NCBI GenBank assembly: GCA_036488085.1
Contig: DASXHZ010000056.1
Span: 1 to 51,541 of the forward strand
Source: DASXHZ01 sp036488085
GTDB taxonomy: Bacteria; Acidobacteriota; Thermoanaerobaculia; Gp7-AA8
DNA: 51,541 nucleotides
Direction: 5' to 3'
Part shown: positions 25,583 through 34,369 of the stretch, one piece after another
How positions within the stretch are numbered: the stretch's first letter is position 1
Layout: the number at the start of each line of letters is the position of its first letter
Made by a program: the position numbers and the translations under genes
Notes under the pieces: generated by a model
Database searches by the model: none
Seen by the model: only the letters and a program-made list of their open reading frames with translations
Told to the model about the DNA's origin: nothing

Positions 25583-25813
25583 AAAAAGACAGACATCATT
25601 CGTGACCGGCCGTTCAATGAAGACGACGATCCGCTGGATCGCGAAATCGATTTCTCGAATGCGAAGCCGATCGGCGACAAGTTCGCGAAGCTTCGCGGCT
25701 CGGTCGTTCTAGATGCGGATGTATGCGACGTATTCCGCAGTGCAGACGAAGTCAACAACGCCCTCCGCATGCTCATCCGCGAAGGACGCGTTCCTCACCT
25801 GAACTATCGTTAG
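25580..25813 (+). CDS. brnA: BrnA-like antitoxin
   Basis: 77 residues from the ATG at 25580. The C-terminal VVLDADVCDVFRSADEVNNA and LRMLIREG segments match the BrnA ribbon-helix-helix-like antitoxin family, whose members dimerise on DNA and neutralise BrnT. It is intact while its toxin is broken. The stop codon TAG overlaps the carbamate-kinase stop on the other strand. Confidence 0.7.
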   Translation: MKKTDIIRDRPFNEDDDPLDREIDFSNAKPIGDKFAKLRGSVVLDADVCDVFRSADEVNNALRMLIREGRVPHLNYR

Positions 25814-26760
25814 CCGATGACCGTTCCTTCCCGCCCTTCCAGGGCGTCGCGGAGGTGGTCGACGTCGGTGATGATGACTTGCTTGCCGGTGGCGTGGACG
25901 AACTGGATCGAGGCTTCGATCTTGGGGCCCATGGAGCCTGCGGGGAACTGGCCGGAGGCTAGGTGTTTCTCGGCTTCGGCGACCGTCATGCGGTCGACGG
26001 TCTGCTGCGACGGTTTGCCGAAATCGATCGCCACCTTGCTGACGCTCGTGAGGATGATGAAGACATCGGCGTTCAGGTCGCCCGCGAGAAGCGCCGAGGC
26101 GTAGTCCTTGTCGATGACCGCCTCGATACCGCGCCACTGGCCGTCGCGGCCGCGGACGACCGGGATGCCGCCGCCGCCCGCCGCGATGACAACCGACGCC
26201 TCGCCGACCATCCGCGCGATCGTCTTCATGTTCAGGATGCGCAGGGGCCGCGGAGATGGGACGACATGCCGCCATCCGCGGCCGGAGTCCTCGCGCATCG
26301 TCCACCCGAGGTCGCGTTCGAGCGCCTCGGCGCGGTAGCGGGTGAAGAACGGTCCGATCGGTTTTGTCGGACGTTTGAACGCTACATCGGCCGGATCGAC
26401 CTCGACTTCGGTGAGCACAGCCGCGACCTCGCCGCCGATCCCGATCGACTCGAGACGGTTCCGGATCGCCTGCTGCAGCATGAAGCCCATTGAGCCTTCC
26501 GTCTGCGCCACGCAGACGTCGAGCGACTGCGGCGGGATCTTCGTCGATGCCTCTTCGGCCTGCACCAGGATGTTGCCGACCTGCGGCCCGTTTCCGTGGA
26601 CGACCAACAGCTTGTAGCCGTGGCGCACGATCTCGGCCAGCCAGCGCGCTGCCTGCTTCGCGCGCGCGATCTGCTCTTCCTGCGTGCCGCGGTCTTCCGC
26701 CCTCAGAAGAGCATTGCCGCCGAACGCAACGACGGCGAGACGCGATGCTTGCTCGGTCAC
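25810..26760 (-). CDS. arcC: Carbamate kinase
   Basis: 316 residues from the GTG at 26760. It transfers phosphate from carbamoyl phosphate to ADP, the energy-yielding last step of arginine deiminase fermentation. Motifs: VVAFGGNALL, VVHGNGPQVGNI, SMGFMLQQAI, VIAAGGGGIPVV, and IDKDYASALLA. Its start overlaps the arcA stop by four bases. The catabolic ornithine carbamoyltransferase that should link the two enzymes is not in the window. Confidence 0.95.
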   Translation of the reverse strand: MTEQASRLAVVAFGGNALLRAEDRGTQEEQIARAKQAARWLAEIVRHGYKLLVVHGNGPQVGNILVQAEEASTKIPPQSLDVCVAQTEGSMGFMLQQAIRNRLESIGIGGEVAAVLTEVEVDPADVAFKRPTKPIGPFFTRYRAEALERDLGWTMREDSGRGWRHVVPSPRPLRILNMKTIARMVGEASVVIAAGGGGIPVVRGRDGQWRGIEAVIDKDYASALLAGDLNADVFIILTSVSKVAIDFGKPSQQTVDRMTVAEAEKHLASGQFPAGSMGPKIEASIQFVHATGKQVIITDVDHLRDALEGREGTVIG

Positions 26761-28031
26761 ACGAGGTCCTCGCGCTCGAGCGGCATGGTCATGCAGCGCG
26801 GGCCGCCGCGTGCGCGGGAGAGCTCGTTGCCCTGAATCTGGATCGCGTACTTCTTGTCGGTCCACGTCTCGAGCTCCGTGCGCCCGAGGAGGAGATCGTC
26901 TTCGTAGACGATGTGGTAGTCGTGCTTGGCCAGCTCCTCGGCCGTACGGACGTTGCGCTCGTATAGAAGGATGATCCCCGGCGCGAGCGCGAACGCATTC
27001 GCGCCGTCCGTCCATTGCTCGCGTTGCTGGTCGACCGCCTTCCGCCCACCGCAGAAGATCGGCTCGACCTTGATCTTGTGCCGCCGCAGCGCGTGAATGA
27101 GCGACTTTTCTTCGGTGTACTTCAGCGATCGCTGCGTGAGATCGATCGTCGTGACGGTGGCCGCCTCGTCGCCGCCGGGCAGCATGACGGGCGGATACAT
27201 CAGGCATTCGTCACGGCTGATGAACGTGAAGACCGTGTCGAGATGCATGAACGAGCGCTGCTTCGGGAGCTCGACCGCGATGATCGAGCGGACGCCGGAG
27301 TCGCTCGCCTTCAGCGCCCGTGCTAGGTACTGCACGCCGGCTCGCGACGTCCGCTCGGTAATGCCGACGAGCAGCAGGTCGCGGCGTGCGACGAGGACGT
27401 CGCCCCCTTCCAGCGTCGGCGCGCCGCGGCGCATCGGCTGCTCCGGCTCGAGTCCCGTCATGAAGTCGACGCGGATCGGCGAATGGTCGCGGAAGAGCTT
27501 GTGGAACTGGAAGACGTACTTTGACAGCAGCGACTCGCGCCGCCGCGCCTGCGTCGCCATCCCGCAAACGATCACGCCGTCGCCGGCGACCACCTGCGGG
27601 TCGCGCATGAAGAAGAAGTTCGGGACAGGGAAGAGATCGAACGTCGGCAAGTCGCCGCTCTGCTTCCGCTCGTTCGGAATCCCGCCGATGAGCACCTCGG
27701 CGAGCGCTGCCGGCGCGAGCTCTTTCAATGCGCCGACGAGCTTCCGCGAGCAGCGGTTGCGCTTCGTGAAGTCGCGGATGACGACCTTCCGGATCTCGTC
27801 ATCTTCGAGCGTTTCCTCGAGAAGGTCCTGGATCTCGTAAACCTCCTCGGCGACGAAACGGATGAGCTGTTGGAAGCGGCGATGCTCCTCGCGGGCGACC
27901 TGGCCGTAGAGGATGTCGTCGAAGAGAAGCTGCCCCATCATTGGCGGGACCATGTCGTCGATCTCGCGGCCGGGGAGGTGAACGAGAACGCGGCGCAGCC
28001 GGCCGATCTCGCTCGTAACGTTGAGCCTCAT
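26757..28031 (-). CDS. arcA: Arginine deiminase
   Basis: 424 residues. It hydrolyses arginine to citrulline and ammonia. Conserved parts: GRLRRVLVHLPGREI at the N-terminus, FFMRDPQ, LEGGDVLVARRDLLLVGITERTS, FMHLDTVFTFI, and the nucleophile Cys413 in GGPRCMTMP. Length and motifs are complete. The gene is the first of a two-gene unit with arcC and divergent from the DUF2064 gene by about 60 bases. Confidence 0.96.
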   Translation of the reverse strand: MRLNVTSEIGRLRRVLVHLPGREIDDMVPPMMGQLLFDDILYGQVAREEHRRFQQLIRFVAEEVYEIQDLLEETLEDDEIRKVVIRDFTKRNRCSRKLVGALKELAPAALAEVLIGGIPNERKQSGDLPTFDLFPVPNFFFMRDPQVVAGDGVIVCGMATQARRRESLLSKYVFQFHKLFRDHSPIRVDFMTGLEPEQPMRRGAPTLEGGDVLVARRDLLLVGITERTSRAGVQYLARALKASDSGVRSIIAVELPKQRSFMHLDTVFTFISRDECLMYPPVMLPGGDEAATVTTIDLTQRSLKYTEEKSLIHALRRHKIKVEPIFCGGRKAVDQQREQWTDGANAFALAPGIILLYERNVRTAEELAKHDYHIVYEDDLLLGRTELETWTDKKYAIQIQGNELSRARGGPRCMTMPLEREDLV

Positions 28032-28090
28032 GCGGGCGGCATTCTATCGGTCCGACCCCACGCATCGCGCGTAGTAAACTGCGACATTCC

Positions 28091-28753
28091 ATGCGCCCGC
28101 GCGCAGTCGTACTCTTCGCCCGCTCCCCCTGGCGTGAAGCCGCGGCGAAAGGATTGCCCGGTCAGACAGCGGCGCTCTTCCGCAAACTGATCTCCGCCTG
28201 GATGCATGCGGGCGTCTTCGCTGGAGCGCGAGTGATCGTCTCGTGCGACGACGCCGACCGCGACGCCCTTCTGCTGATCGAAAAGTCGATCGACCGCGTG
28301 ATGCTCGCTCAGCGCGGGCGCACGTTCGGCGAACGGCTCGCCAACGCCGCCGATGACGCCTTCGCGCTCGGCTACGAACGCGTCATCGTGGCCGGCATCG
28401 ACGCCCCGCCGCCCGATCTCGAGGGCGTTTTCGCCGCTCTCGACCAGCACGAAATCGTCGCAGCGCCGTCGACCGACGGCGGCGTGAACCTCATCGGCCT
28501 CTCCACGCCTGCCCACGCGCTGCTCGCCTCAATCGAGATCGGCGCGCGCTGCGTCGAAGCCTTCCCCACGATCCTCGACTCCGTCACCGACATCGACTCG
28601 CCGCACGACCTCGCCCGCGCCGCGCGCGAGCAGGCGTGGGCCGGCTATTTCGAAGCGAAACAGCTCGCACCGAAGCGCGTTCAAGAAGCGGCGACCGCCA
28701 ACCCCGTAACCCTCCCACCCCGCGCCCCTCCTCCCGCCGCGATCCCCGGATAA
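28091..28753 (+). CDS. DUF2064/TIGR04282-like glycosyltransferase
   Basis: 220 residues. RPRAVVLFARSPWREAAAKG, then RTFGERLANAADDAFALGYERVIVAGID and STDGGVNLIGLS match the DUF2064 family, a GT-A-like fold related to nucleotidyltransferases and annotated in arsenosugar clusters as TIGR04282. The DxD-type residues of a classical GT-A are not obvious. The last 35 residues are Pro/Ala-rich and end at the GGATAAC array, so this tail is probably not functional. First gene of the cluster that continues to 31848. Confidence 0.75.
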   Translation: MRPRAVVLFARSPWREAAAKGLPGQTAALFRKLISAWMHAGVFAGARVIVSCDDADRDALLLIEKSIDRVMLAQRGRTFGERLANAADDAFALGYERVIVAGIDAPPPDLEGVFAALDQHEIVAAPSTDGGVNLIGLSTPAHALLASIEIGARCVEAFPTILDSVTDIDSPHDLARAAREQAWAGYFEAKQLAPKRVQEAATANPVTLPPRAPPPAAIPG

Positions 28754-28790
28754 CGGATACCGGATAACGGAACACCGATCACGGATCACG
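28747..28790. repeat. Short GGATAAC array
   Basis: Units CGGATAAC, CGGATACC and CGGATCACG lie between the DUF2064 stop and the next start. The same 7-bp unit makes the array at 4679. A clear opposite arm is not visible. Confidence 0.75.
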
Positions 28791-28806
28791 AACAGGAGGC
28801 ACACCT

Positions 28807-29136
28807 TTGCCCAGCTACTACATGTCCGAGGACCTCGCGCGTTTCGGCGAAATCTCGAAGACGACGCCGAAACATTTCGACCTCTTTCTGAACTGGTACC
28901 AGACCACCATGGCGCCCGGCGCGCTCGACGAGAAGACGAAAAAACTCATCGCGCTCGCTGTGGCGTTCGCGATCCAGGAGCCGTACTGCATCGACTCCTA
29001 CTCCAGCGCCTGCACCGACAGCGGCATCTCGCCCGAGGAGATGGCGGAGGCGGTGAACGTCGCTGCCGTCATTCGCGGCGGCGGCACGATCGCGCACTGG
29101 GTGCAGGCGTGCAACACCGTGGCGCGTAAGGACTGA
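28807..29136 (+). CDS. Arsenosugar-associated peroxidase-like (CMD family) protein
   Basis: 109 residues from the TTG at 28807, with AGGAGG nine bases upstream. The carboxymuconolactone-decarboxylase/AhpD fold is shown by EPYCIDSYSSACT with C61 and C69 and by AAVIRGGGTIAHWVQ with H97. It closely matches my memory of TIGR04169, the peroxidase-like protein found beside arsenosugar-biosynthesis radical SAM genes. Its chemistry is not established. It is followed after two bases by the FAD gene. Confidence 0.85.
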   Translation: MPSYYMSEDLARFGEISKTTPKHFDLFLNWYQTTMAPGALDEKTKKLIALAVAFAIQEPYCIDSYSSACTDSGISPEEMAEAVNVAAVIRGGGTIAHWVQACNTVARKD

Positions 29137-29138
29137 TC

Positions 29139-30212
29139 GTGGCGCGTCGCCTTCTCGTCGTCGGCGCGGGACCGATCGGTCTCGCCGCCGCCAGCGGCGC
29201 CGTCGATCGCGGCTTCGACGTGACTGTCGTCGAGGCGGGAGAGGTCGGCGCGTCGCTACGGACGTGGGGCGCCACGCGGTTCTTCACCCCGCTGCGAATG
29301 AACGTTCACGGCACGATCGACGACGATTCCTTGCTCACGGGCTCGGAGTACGTCGACCGCGTTCTTGTTCCGCTCGCGGCGAAGCTGAACGTGAAAACGG
29401 GTACGCGTGTCGTGTTCATCGCTCGCCGCGGCCTGACGCGGACCGACTACGCCGGCCATCCGCTGCGCGCGGAAAGGCCGTTCCGCATCCTCACGAGCAC
29501 GGACGAGGTTCTCGAAGCCGATGTCGTCCTCGACGCGAGCGGGAGCGCTTCGCCGATTCCCCTTCTCGCCCGCGGCGCGGGAGTCGCCGACATGATCCGT
29601 ACCCTCGGCCAGCTCGACACGCGGAAGGATGAGCTCCGAGGGAAGCGCGTCCTCGTCGTCGGCCACGGCCACTCCGCCGCGAACGCGTTGCTCGTGCTCC
29701 GCGACGTCGGCGCGGAGATCACATGGGCCGTTCGCACGGCGAATCGCAATCCGTGCGAAGAGATCGCGAACGACCCGTTGCCGGAACGCCAGCGCGTCGC
29801 CGCGGCAGCGAACGCGATGGCGCAGACCATCCGCGTCGAGCGGCGCGCGAGCATCGAGTCGATCGAAGGTACCGCCGTTCAGTTGACTGGCGGCCGGAGC
29901 GTAGAAGTGGACGTCATCGCCGCGATGACCGGTTACCGTCCGGCGAACGACTTCACGACCGAGCTCGCGTTGGAGACCTCGCCGGTGAGCGAAGGGGGCG
30001 CGCGGCTGCACCGCGCGATCTCGAACATCACCGACTGCCTTTCCGTCCCGAAGCTCGCGACGGAAGACTTCGCGTCGGGCGAGCCGAACTACTACTTCAT
30101 CGGGGCGCGCGCGTACGGGCGCAGCCGGACGTTCCTGCTGCAGACTGGCTTCGCGCAGGTCGAAACGATCCTCGAGTCGCTCCCTCGAGTCGCTCCCTCG
30201 AGTCACTTATGA
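29139..30212 (+). CDS. FAD/NAD(P)-dependent oxidoreductase
   Basis: 357 residues from a GTG. The FAD-binding GAGPIGLAAA starts at residue 9, a second Rossmann motif (VLVVGHGHSAANALLVL) lies near 170 for NAD(P)H, and MTGYRPANDF near 265 is the C-terminal flavin segment. It resembles flavin monooxygenase and thioredoxin-reductase-like enzymes but lacks a CxxC redox pair, so an oxygenase or reductase acting on the product of the radical SAM enzyme is possible. The C-terminal codons come from a 13-bp tandem repeat. It overlaps the next gene by ATGA. Confidence 0.85.
   Translation: MARRLLVVGAGPIGLAAASGAVDRGFDVTVVEAGEVGASLRTWGATRFFTPLRMNVHGTIDDDSLLTGSEYVDRVLVPLAAKLNVKTGTRVVFIARRGLTRTDYAGHPLRAERPFRILTSTDEVLEADVVLDASGSASPIPLLARGAGVADMIRTLGQLDTRKDELRGKRVLVVGHGHSAANALLVLRDVGAEITWAVRTANRNPCEEIANDPLPERQRVAAAANAMAQTIRVERRASIESIEGTAVQLTGGRSVEVDVIAAMTGYRPANDFTTELALETSPVSEGGARLHRAISNITDCLSVPKLATEDFASGEPNYYFIGARAYGRSRTFLLQTGFAQVETILESLPRVAPSSHL
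30171..30205. repeat. 13-bp tandem repeat at the CDS end
   Basis: The unit CTCGAGTCGCTCC occurs at 30171, 30184 and, partially, 30197. It adds LESLPRVAPSSHL to the end of the FAD oxidoreductase. As 13 is not a multiple of three, each extra unit would change the frame of the ending. Confidence 0.9.
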
Positions 30213-31072
30213 CTGATATCCCGCACGTCCCGATGTTGTCGCTCGACACGCTCTGGTTCCAGGTCGCCGGGACGCTCTGCAACATCGCATGCACGCACTG
30301 TTTCATCTCCTGCTCGCCGGCGAACCACGCGCACGAGATGATGACGTTCGAGGAGGTCGGGACGCGGCTCGCCGAGGCGAAGAAGCTCGGCGTTCGTGAG
30401 TACTACTTCACCGGCGGCGAGCCGTTCATGAATCGCGACATGCTGCCGATCCTCGAGGCGACGCTGCGGCAGGGACCGGCGACGGTGCTGACGAACGGCA
30501 TGCTGCTGCGGACGGAGACCTGCCGTGCGCTTCGCGAGCTGATCGACCGCAGCGAGTACTCGCTCGACCTTCGCGTCTCGCTCGACGGTTTCGACCGCGA
30601 GACGCACGACGCGATCCGCGGGAGCGGCGTGTGGGACCGCGTGATGGCCGGCCTGGCGAATCTCGCGGAGGCGGGGATCAATCCGGTGCTCACGGTGACC
30701 ACCGCAGCCGTGGGAGTCGACAGCGCCGAGGGACGCGCGCGGTTTCTCGACGTCGTCCGTTCGTTCGGCTTCACTAAGCCGCGCCTGAAGGTGCTCTCGC
30801 TCTTCCGCATCGGCGCGGAGGAGACGCGCACCCGCGCGTACCAGTCGTGGGAGCGGCTGACGGCGGAGGGTGTTGACGGCGCCGACATGAGCGTTCTGCA
30901 ATGCTCGACCTCGCGCATGGTCACGAGCAAAGGCGTCTACGTCTGTCCGATCCTCATCAACTACGACGCCGCAAAGATGGGCGAGACGATCGCTGAGACG
31001 CTGCGGCCGTTCCCGCTCGCCTACGGCGCCTGCCACACCTGTTGGGTGGACGGAGTGACATGCCGGACGTGA
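30209..31072 (+). CDS. Radical SAM protein
   Basis: 287 residues. The C24-x3-C28-x2-C31 triad (CNIACTHC) holds the SAM-cleaving 4Fe-4S cluster and is followed by FTGGEPFMNRDML, the SAM-binding GGE motif. The C-terminus contains additional cysteines (LQCSTSR, VYVCPIL, GACHTCWVDGVTC), an abbreviated SPASM-like set that could hold an auxiliary cluster. It differs from the classical ArsS proteins in that no DUF3641 segment is evident. Start ATG overlaps the FAD gene stop, and its end overlaps the next start by 13 bases. Probable key enzyme of the cluster. Confidence 0.9.
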   Translation: MTDIPHVPMLSLDTLWFQVAGTLCNIACTHCFISCSPANHAHEMMTFEEVGTRLAEAKKLGVREYYFTGGEPFMNRDMLPILEATLRQGPATVLTNGMLLRTETCRALRELIDRSEYSLDLRVSLDGFDRETHDAIRGSGVWDRVMAGLANLAEAGINPVLTVTTAAVGVDSAEGRARFLDVVRSFGFTKPRLKVLSLFRIGAEETRTRAYQSWERLTAEGVDGADMSVLQCSTSRMVTSKGVYVCPILINYDAAKMGETIAETLRPFPLAYGACHTCWVDGVTCRT

Positions 31073-31848
31073 CGCGGCTCGCGCTCATCGGCGGGATCTA
31101 CTCCAACTACCACGCGCTGGTCGCGACGCTCGACGACATCGCCCGCCGCGGCGTCGACGCCACGTACTTCCTTGGCGATCTCGGCGCGTTCGGGCCGTAT
31201 CCCGATCGCGTTCCCGAGCTGCTCATGGAACGCGGGATCGGAGGCATCCAGGGGAACTACGAGGAGTCGCTCGCCGGCGGCGCGACGGACTGCAACTGCG
31301 GGTACACCGACCCGCGCGACAACGTCTACGCGCAGATCTCGTACGACTACACGGCCGAGCAGACGTCGGATGTGTACAAGCGGTGGATGGGGACGCTCCC
31401 GAAGTCGATGCGGCTCGAGATCGGCGGCAAGCGCGTGCTGCTCTCGCACGGCTCGCCGCGGCAGATCAACGAGTTTCTCTGGCGCTCGACGTCGCCTGAC
31501 CCGTTCCTGCACCGGCTGTGCGACGAGGCCGAGGCGCACGTCGTCGTCTGCACGCACACCGGGCTGCACTGGCACAAGGCGCTCGACCGCGGACGGCATA
31601 TCGTCAACGCGGGAGTGATCGGACGGCCGGCGAACGACGGCCGCACCAACGTCTGGTACACCATGCTGGCGATCGACGGAGGCGTTCGCGTCGAGTTCAT
31701 TCCGGTCGAGTACGACCATGCGACGCTCGCGCGAGAGATGCGCGACGAGAAGCTCCCTGAAGAGTTCATCGAGACAATCGAGACCGGGTGGTGGACCACC
31801 TGTTTAGAATCATTGCCGGCCAAAGAACGCGCGGCGAGCCGATTCTGA
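31060..31848 (+). CDS. Atypical metallophosphoesterase-like protein
   Basis: 262 residues from the ATG at 31060, with GGAG six bases upstream. The fold follows YfcE-type phosphoesterases: GDLGAFGPYPDR with D40, GNYEE at 65, LLSHGSPRQIN with H130, and CTHTGLHWHK with H166. The first metal motif, normally SDIHGN, reads GGIYSN at 11-16, lacking the Asp and His that bind metal 1. Also CNCGYTDPRDN near 78. This GGIYxN form appears to be a subfamily feature, so the protein may use one metal or none. It closes the cluster with the radical SAM gene. Confidence 0.8.
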   Translation: MPDVTRLALIGGIYSNYHALVATLDDIARRGVDATYFLGDLGAFGPYPDRVPELLMERGIGGIQGNYEESLAGGATDCNCGYTDPRDNVYAQISYDYTAEQTSDVYKRWMGTLPKSMRLEIGGKRVLLSHGSPRQINEFLWRSTSPDPFLHRLCDEAEAHVVVCTHTGLHWHKALDRGRHIVNAGVIGRPANDGRTNVWYTMLAIDGGVRVEFIPVEYDHATLAREMRDEKLPEEFIETIETGWWTTCLESLPAKERAASRF

Positions 31849-31850
31849 CG

Positions 31851-32732
31851 ATGCTCCTAAAACTTTTCTTCGCAGTGGCACTCAGCGCAGTGGCGTCACC
31901 GCCGCCGCGCGTGGCGTTCATCCGGACGATCATTCCGCTTCACAACCTCGGCGGCAACGAGGTCGTGATCATCTACGCGCTCGGCGACAAGCCGAAGGAC
32001 ACCTTCGTCGACACGTTTCTCGATCGGACCAATCGTGCCGAAGAGCTGAGGATCGTGGCGGAGATGGGGCAGGTCAAGGCGTTGCGGGGAGAGACGCCCG
32101 ACCCGCTCACGATTCGCCGTCTCCGGCGCGAGCACCCGGCCGACGTCTTCCTCGGCGTGAATCACTTCACCTGCTCGACCACAGACCGCGGCGCGCAGGG
32201 AAGCGAGCACACCTCGGCAGGCGAACGAATCAAGAAACATCACGCCTGGGCGGACGCCGTCTGTACCGCGCGCCTCGACGTGATCGATCCTGCGAGCGCG
32301 CGGACGCTCATGTCGTTCGACGTGCGGGGCGAGGGAACCTCTCCGCGCGTGACGGAAATGACTGACGAGGAGCGCAGCCTCGCCGTGGAGCAAGCGGCGC
32401 ACTTTGCCGCGGTTCAGGCGGCGGAGATGGTGACGCCGCGCCGCGTGCGCGAGTCGATCGAGCTCGATGCCAGGGCGCCCGAAGTCGAGCGGGCGATGCT
32501 CCTCGTCGACGCCGGCCGCCTCGCGGCGGCGCGAACGCTATGGCAACGCGAACTGGACCGCTCGCCCGAGTCGGCGCCGCTCCACTTCAACATCGCGGCG
32601 ATCTCCGAGGCGATGGGGGACATCGGCGTCGCGCGGGAGCACTACCAAGCGGCCATGCGGCTCGCGCCGAAGGAGCGGCGGTATCAAATCGAAGCGAATA
32701 TGTTCGAGCGCCGCGCCGCCGGCGCGAAGTAG
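31851..32732 (+). CDS. Exported TPR-containing hypothetical protein
   Basis: 293 residues from the ATG at 31851. A short hydrophobic N-terminus (LLKLFFAVALSAVASPPP) suggests export. Residues about 20-190 have no family I can name. The C-terminus (about 205-285) has two TPR-like helices (ARTLWQRELDRSPESAPLHF, GDIGVAREHYQAAMRLAP). It follows the phosphoesterase by two bases, so it may be cotranscribed with the cluster, but nothing else ties it to that function. Confidence 0.7.
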   Translation: MLLKLFFAVALSAVASPPPRVAFIRTIIPLHNLGGNEVVIIYALGDKPKDTFVDTFLDRTNRAEELRIVAEMGQVKALRGETPDPLTIRRLRREHPADVFLGVNHFTCSTTDRGAQGSEHTSAGERIKKHHAWADAVCTARLDVIDPASARTLMSFDVRGEGTSPRVTEMTDEERSLAVEQAAHFAAVQAAEMVTPRRVRESIELDARAPEVERAMLLVDAGRLAAARTLWQRELDRSPESAPLHFNIAAISEAMGDIGVAREHYQAAMRLAPKERRYQIEANMFERRAAGAK

Positions 32733-32779
32733 GAATGTTGCCCATCGCATCGTGTTGGAACGCTTCCGTAGCCGACTAA

Positions 32780-34369
32780 ATGACCGCCCTCCCTCAGGAA
32801 ACGACTGACCTCGCGCGCGAAGTGGCTCGACGGCGGACATTTGCGATCATTTCGCACCCCGACGCCGGCAAGACGACCCTCACCGAAAAGCTGCTGCTCT
32901 ACGGCGGCGCCATCGACGTGGCCGGCGCCGTCCGCACCCGGAAGGCGCAGCGCCACGCCACGTCGGACTGGCTGGCGATGGAGCAGTCGCGCGGGATCTC
33001 GATCACCTCGACCGTCCTCCAGTTCGAGTACGAGGGCTACTGCCTCAACCTGCTCGACACCCCCGGCCACCAGGACTTCTCCGAAGACACCTACCGGACG
33101 CTGACCGCTACCGACAGCGCCGTGATGGTCCTCGACAGCGCCAAAGGCATTGAGCCGCAGACGCGAAAGCTGTTCGAGGTCTGCCGGATGCGGCACATCC
33201 CGATCATCTGCTTCATCAACAAGCTCGATCATCCCGGGCGCGATCCGTTCGACCTCGTCGACGAGATCGAGCGCGAGCTGCACGTCGGCGCGGTTCCGAT
33301 GAACTGGCCGATCGGCAACGGTACGAACTTCCAGGGCGTCTACGACCTTCGCTACAAACGCGTCCTCCGCTTCGAGCGGACCCAGCACGGCGCATCGATC
33401 GCTCCGGTGGTCGTCAGCGGCATCGACGATCCGGCGCTCGAAGACGCCATCGGCCCGACGGCGTGGACCGACCTTCGCGAGGCGGCGGAGCTCCTTTCCG
33501 GCGCCGGCGCGGAGTTCGACCGCGAGCGCTTCGCGCGCGGCGAAGTGATCCCGGTGTTCTTCGGGAGCGCGATCAACAACTTCGGCGTCGAGCCGTTCCT
33601 CCGTTCGCTTCTCGAATTCGCCCCCCCTCCCGCACCGCGCAGCGACGTCGACCCGACGTCGGAGATGTTCAGCGGCTTCGTTTTCAAGATCCAGGCGAAC
33701 ATGGACAAGCGGCATCGCGATCGCCTGGCGTTCATGCGCGTCGTGTCGGGCGTCTTCGAGAAGGACATGCTCGTCCACCACTCGCGCCTCGATCGCGAGG
33801 TACGAATGACGCGGCCGCATCGCCTCTTCGCGCGCGACCGCGAGACGATCGAGCGCGCCTACCCCGGCGACGTGATCGGCTTCGTGAACCCCGGCCTCTT
33901 CCGCATCGGCGACGCCGTCTCCTCCGGCGATCCTGTCGAGTTCCCGCCGATACCGCGCTTCGCCCCGGAGCACTTCGCCACGCTGCGCGCCAAGGAAGTC
34001 ACGCGCCAGAAGCAGTTCCAGAAGGGGCTCGAACAGCTCGAAGAAGAAGGCGTGATGCAGGTGCTCACGGTCCACGAAGGCTTGAAGTCCGAGCCGATCC
34101 TCGCCGTCGTCGGCGAGCTGCAGTTCGATGTGCTCCAGTCGCGGCTCGAGAGCGAGTACAACGTGGAAACCACGGTGACGAACCTCCCCTACACGATGGC
34201 GCGCTGGATCGACGCCGATATCGACGCCGCGGCGAAGCTGTCGCTCCCCTCGCGCACCCGCCTCGCCGTCGATAGCGACGGCCGCGCGGTGGTCCTCTTC
34301 ACCTCAGCGTGGGAGCTGGAGCTCGCGGAGAAGGACAATCCCGCAGTCAAGTTCGAGCTGCACAGCTAG
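32780..34369 (+). CDS. prfC: Peptide chain release factor 3
   Basis: 529 residues, full length. RF3 is the GTPase that recycles RF1/RF2 after termination. G1 SHPDAGKTTLTEK near residue 22, MEQSRGISITSTV for switch I, LDTPGHQDFSEDTYRTL for G3, and NKLDHPGRDPFDL for G4 identify it and separate it from EF-G. It ends by overlapping the stop codon of the convergent AsnC-like gene. Confidence 0.97.
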   Translation: MTALPQETTDLAREVARRRTFAIISHPDAGKTTLTEKLLLYGGAIDVAGAVRTRKAQRHATSDWLAMEQSRGISITSTVLQFEYEGYCLNLLDTPGHQDFSEDTYRTLTATDSAVMVLDSAKGIEPQTRKLFEVCRMRHIPIICFINKLDHPGRDPFDLVDEIERELHVGAVPMNWPIGNGTNFQGVYDLRYKRVLRFERTQHGASIAPVVVSGIDDPALEDAIGPTAWTDLREAAELLSGAGAEFDRERFARGEVIPVFFGSAINNFGVEPFLRSLLEFAPPPAPRSDVDPTSEMFSGFVFKIQANMDKRHRDRLAFMRVVSGVFEKDMLVHHSRLDREVRMTRPHRLFARDRETIERAYPGDVIGFVNPGLFRIGDAVSSGDPVEFPPIPRFAPEHFATLRAKEVTRQKQFQKGLEQLEEEGVMQVLTVHEGLKSEPILAVVGELQFDVLQSRLESEYNVETTVTNLPYTMARWIDADIDAAAKLSLPSRTRLAVDSDGRAVVLFTSAWELELAEKDNPAVKFELHS

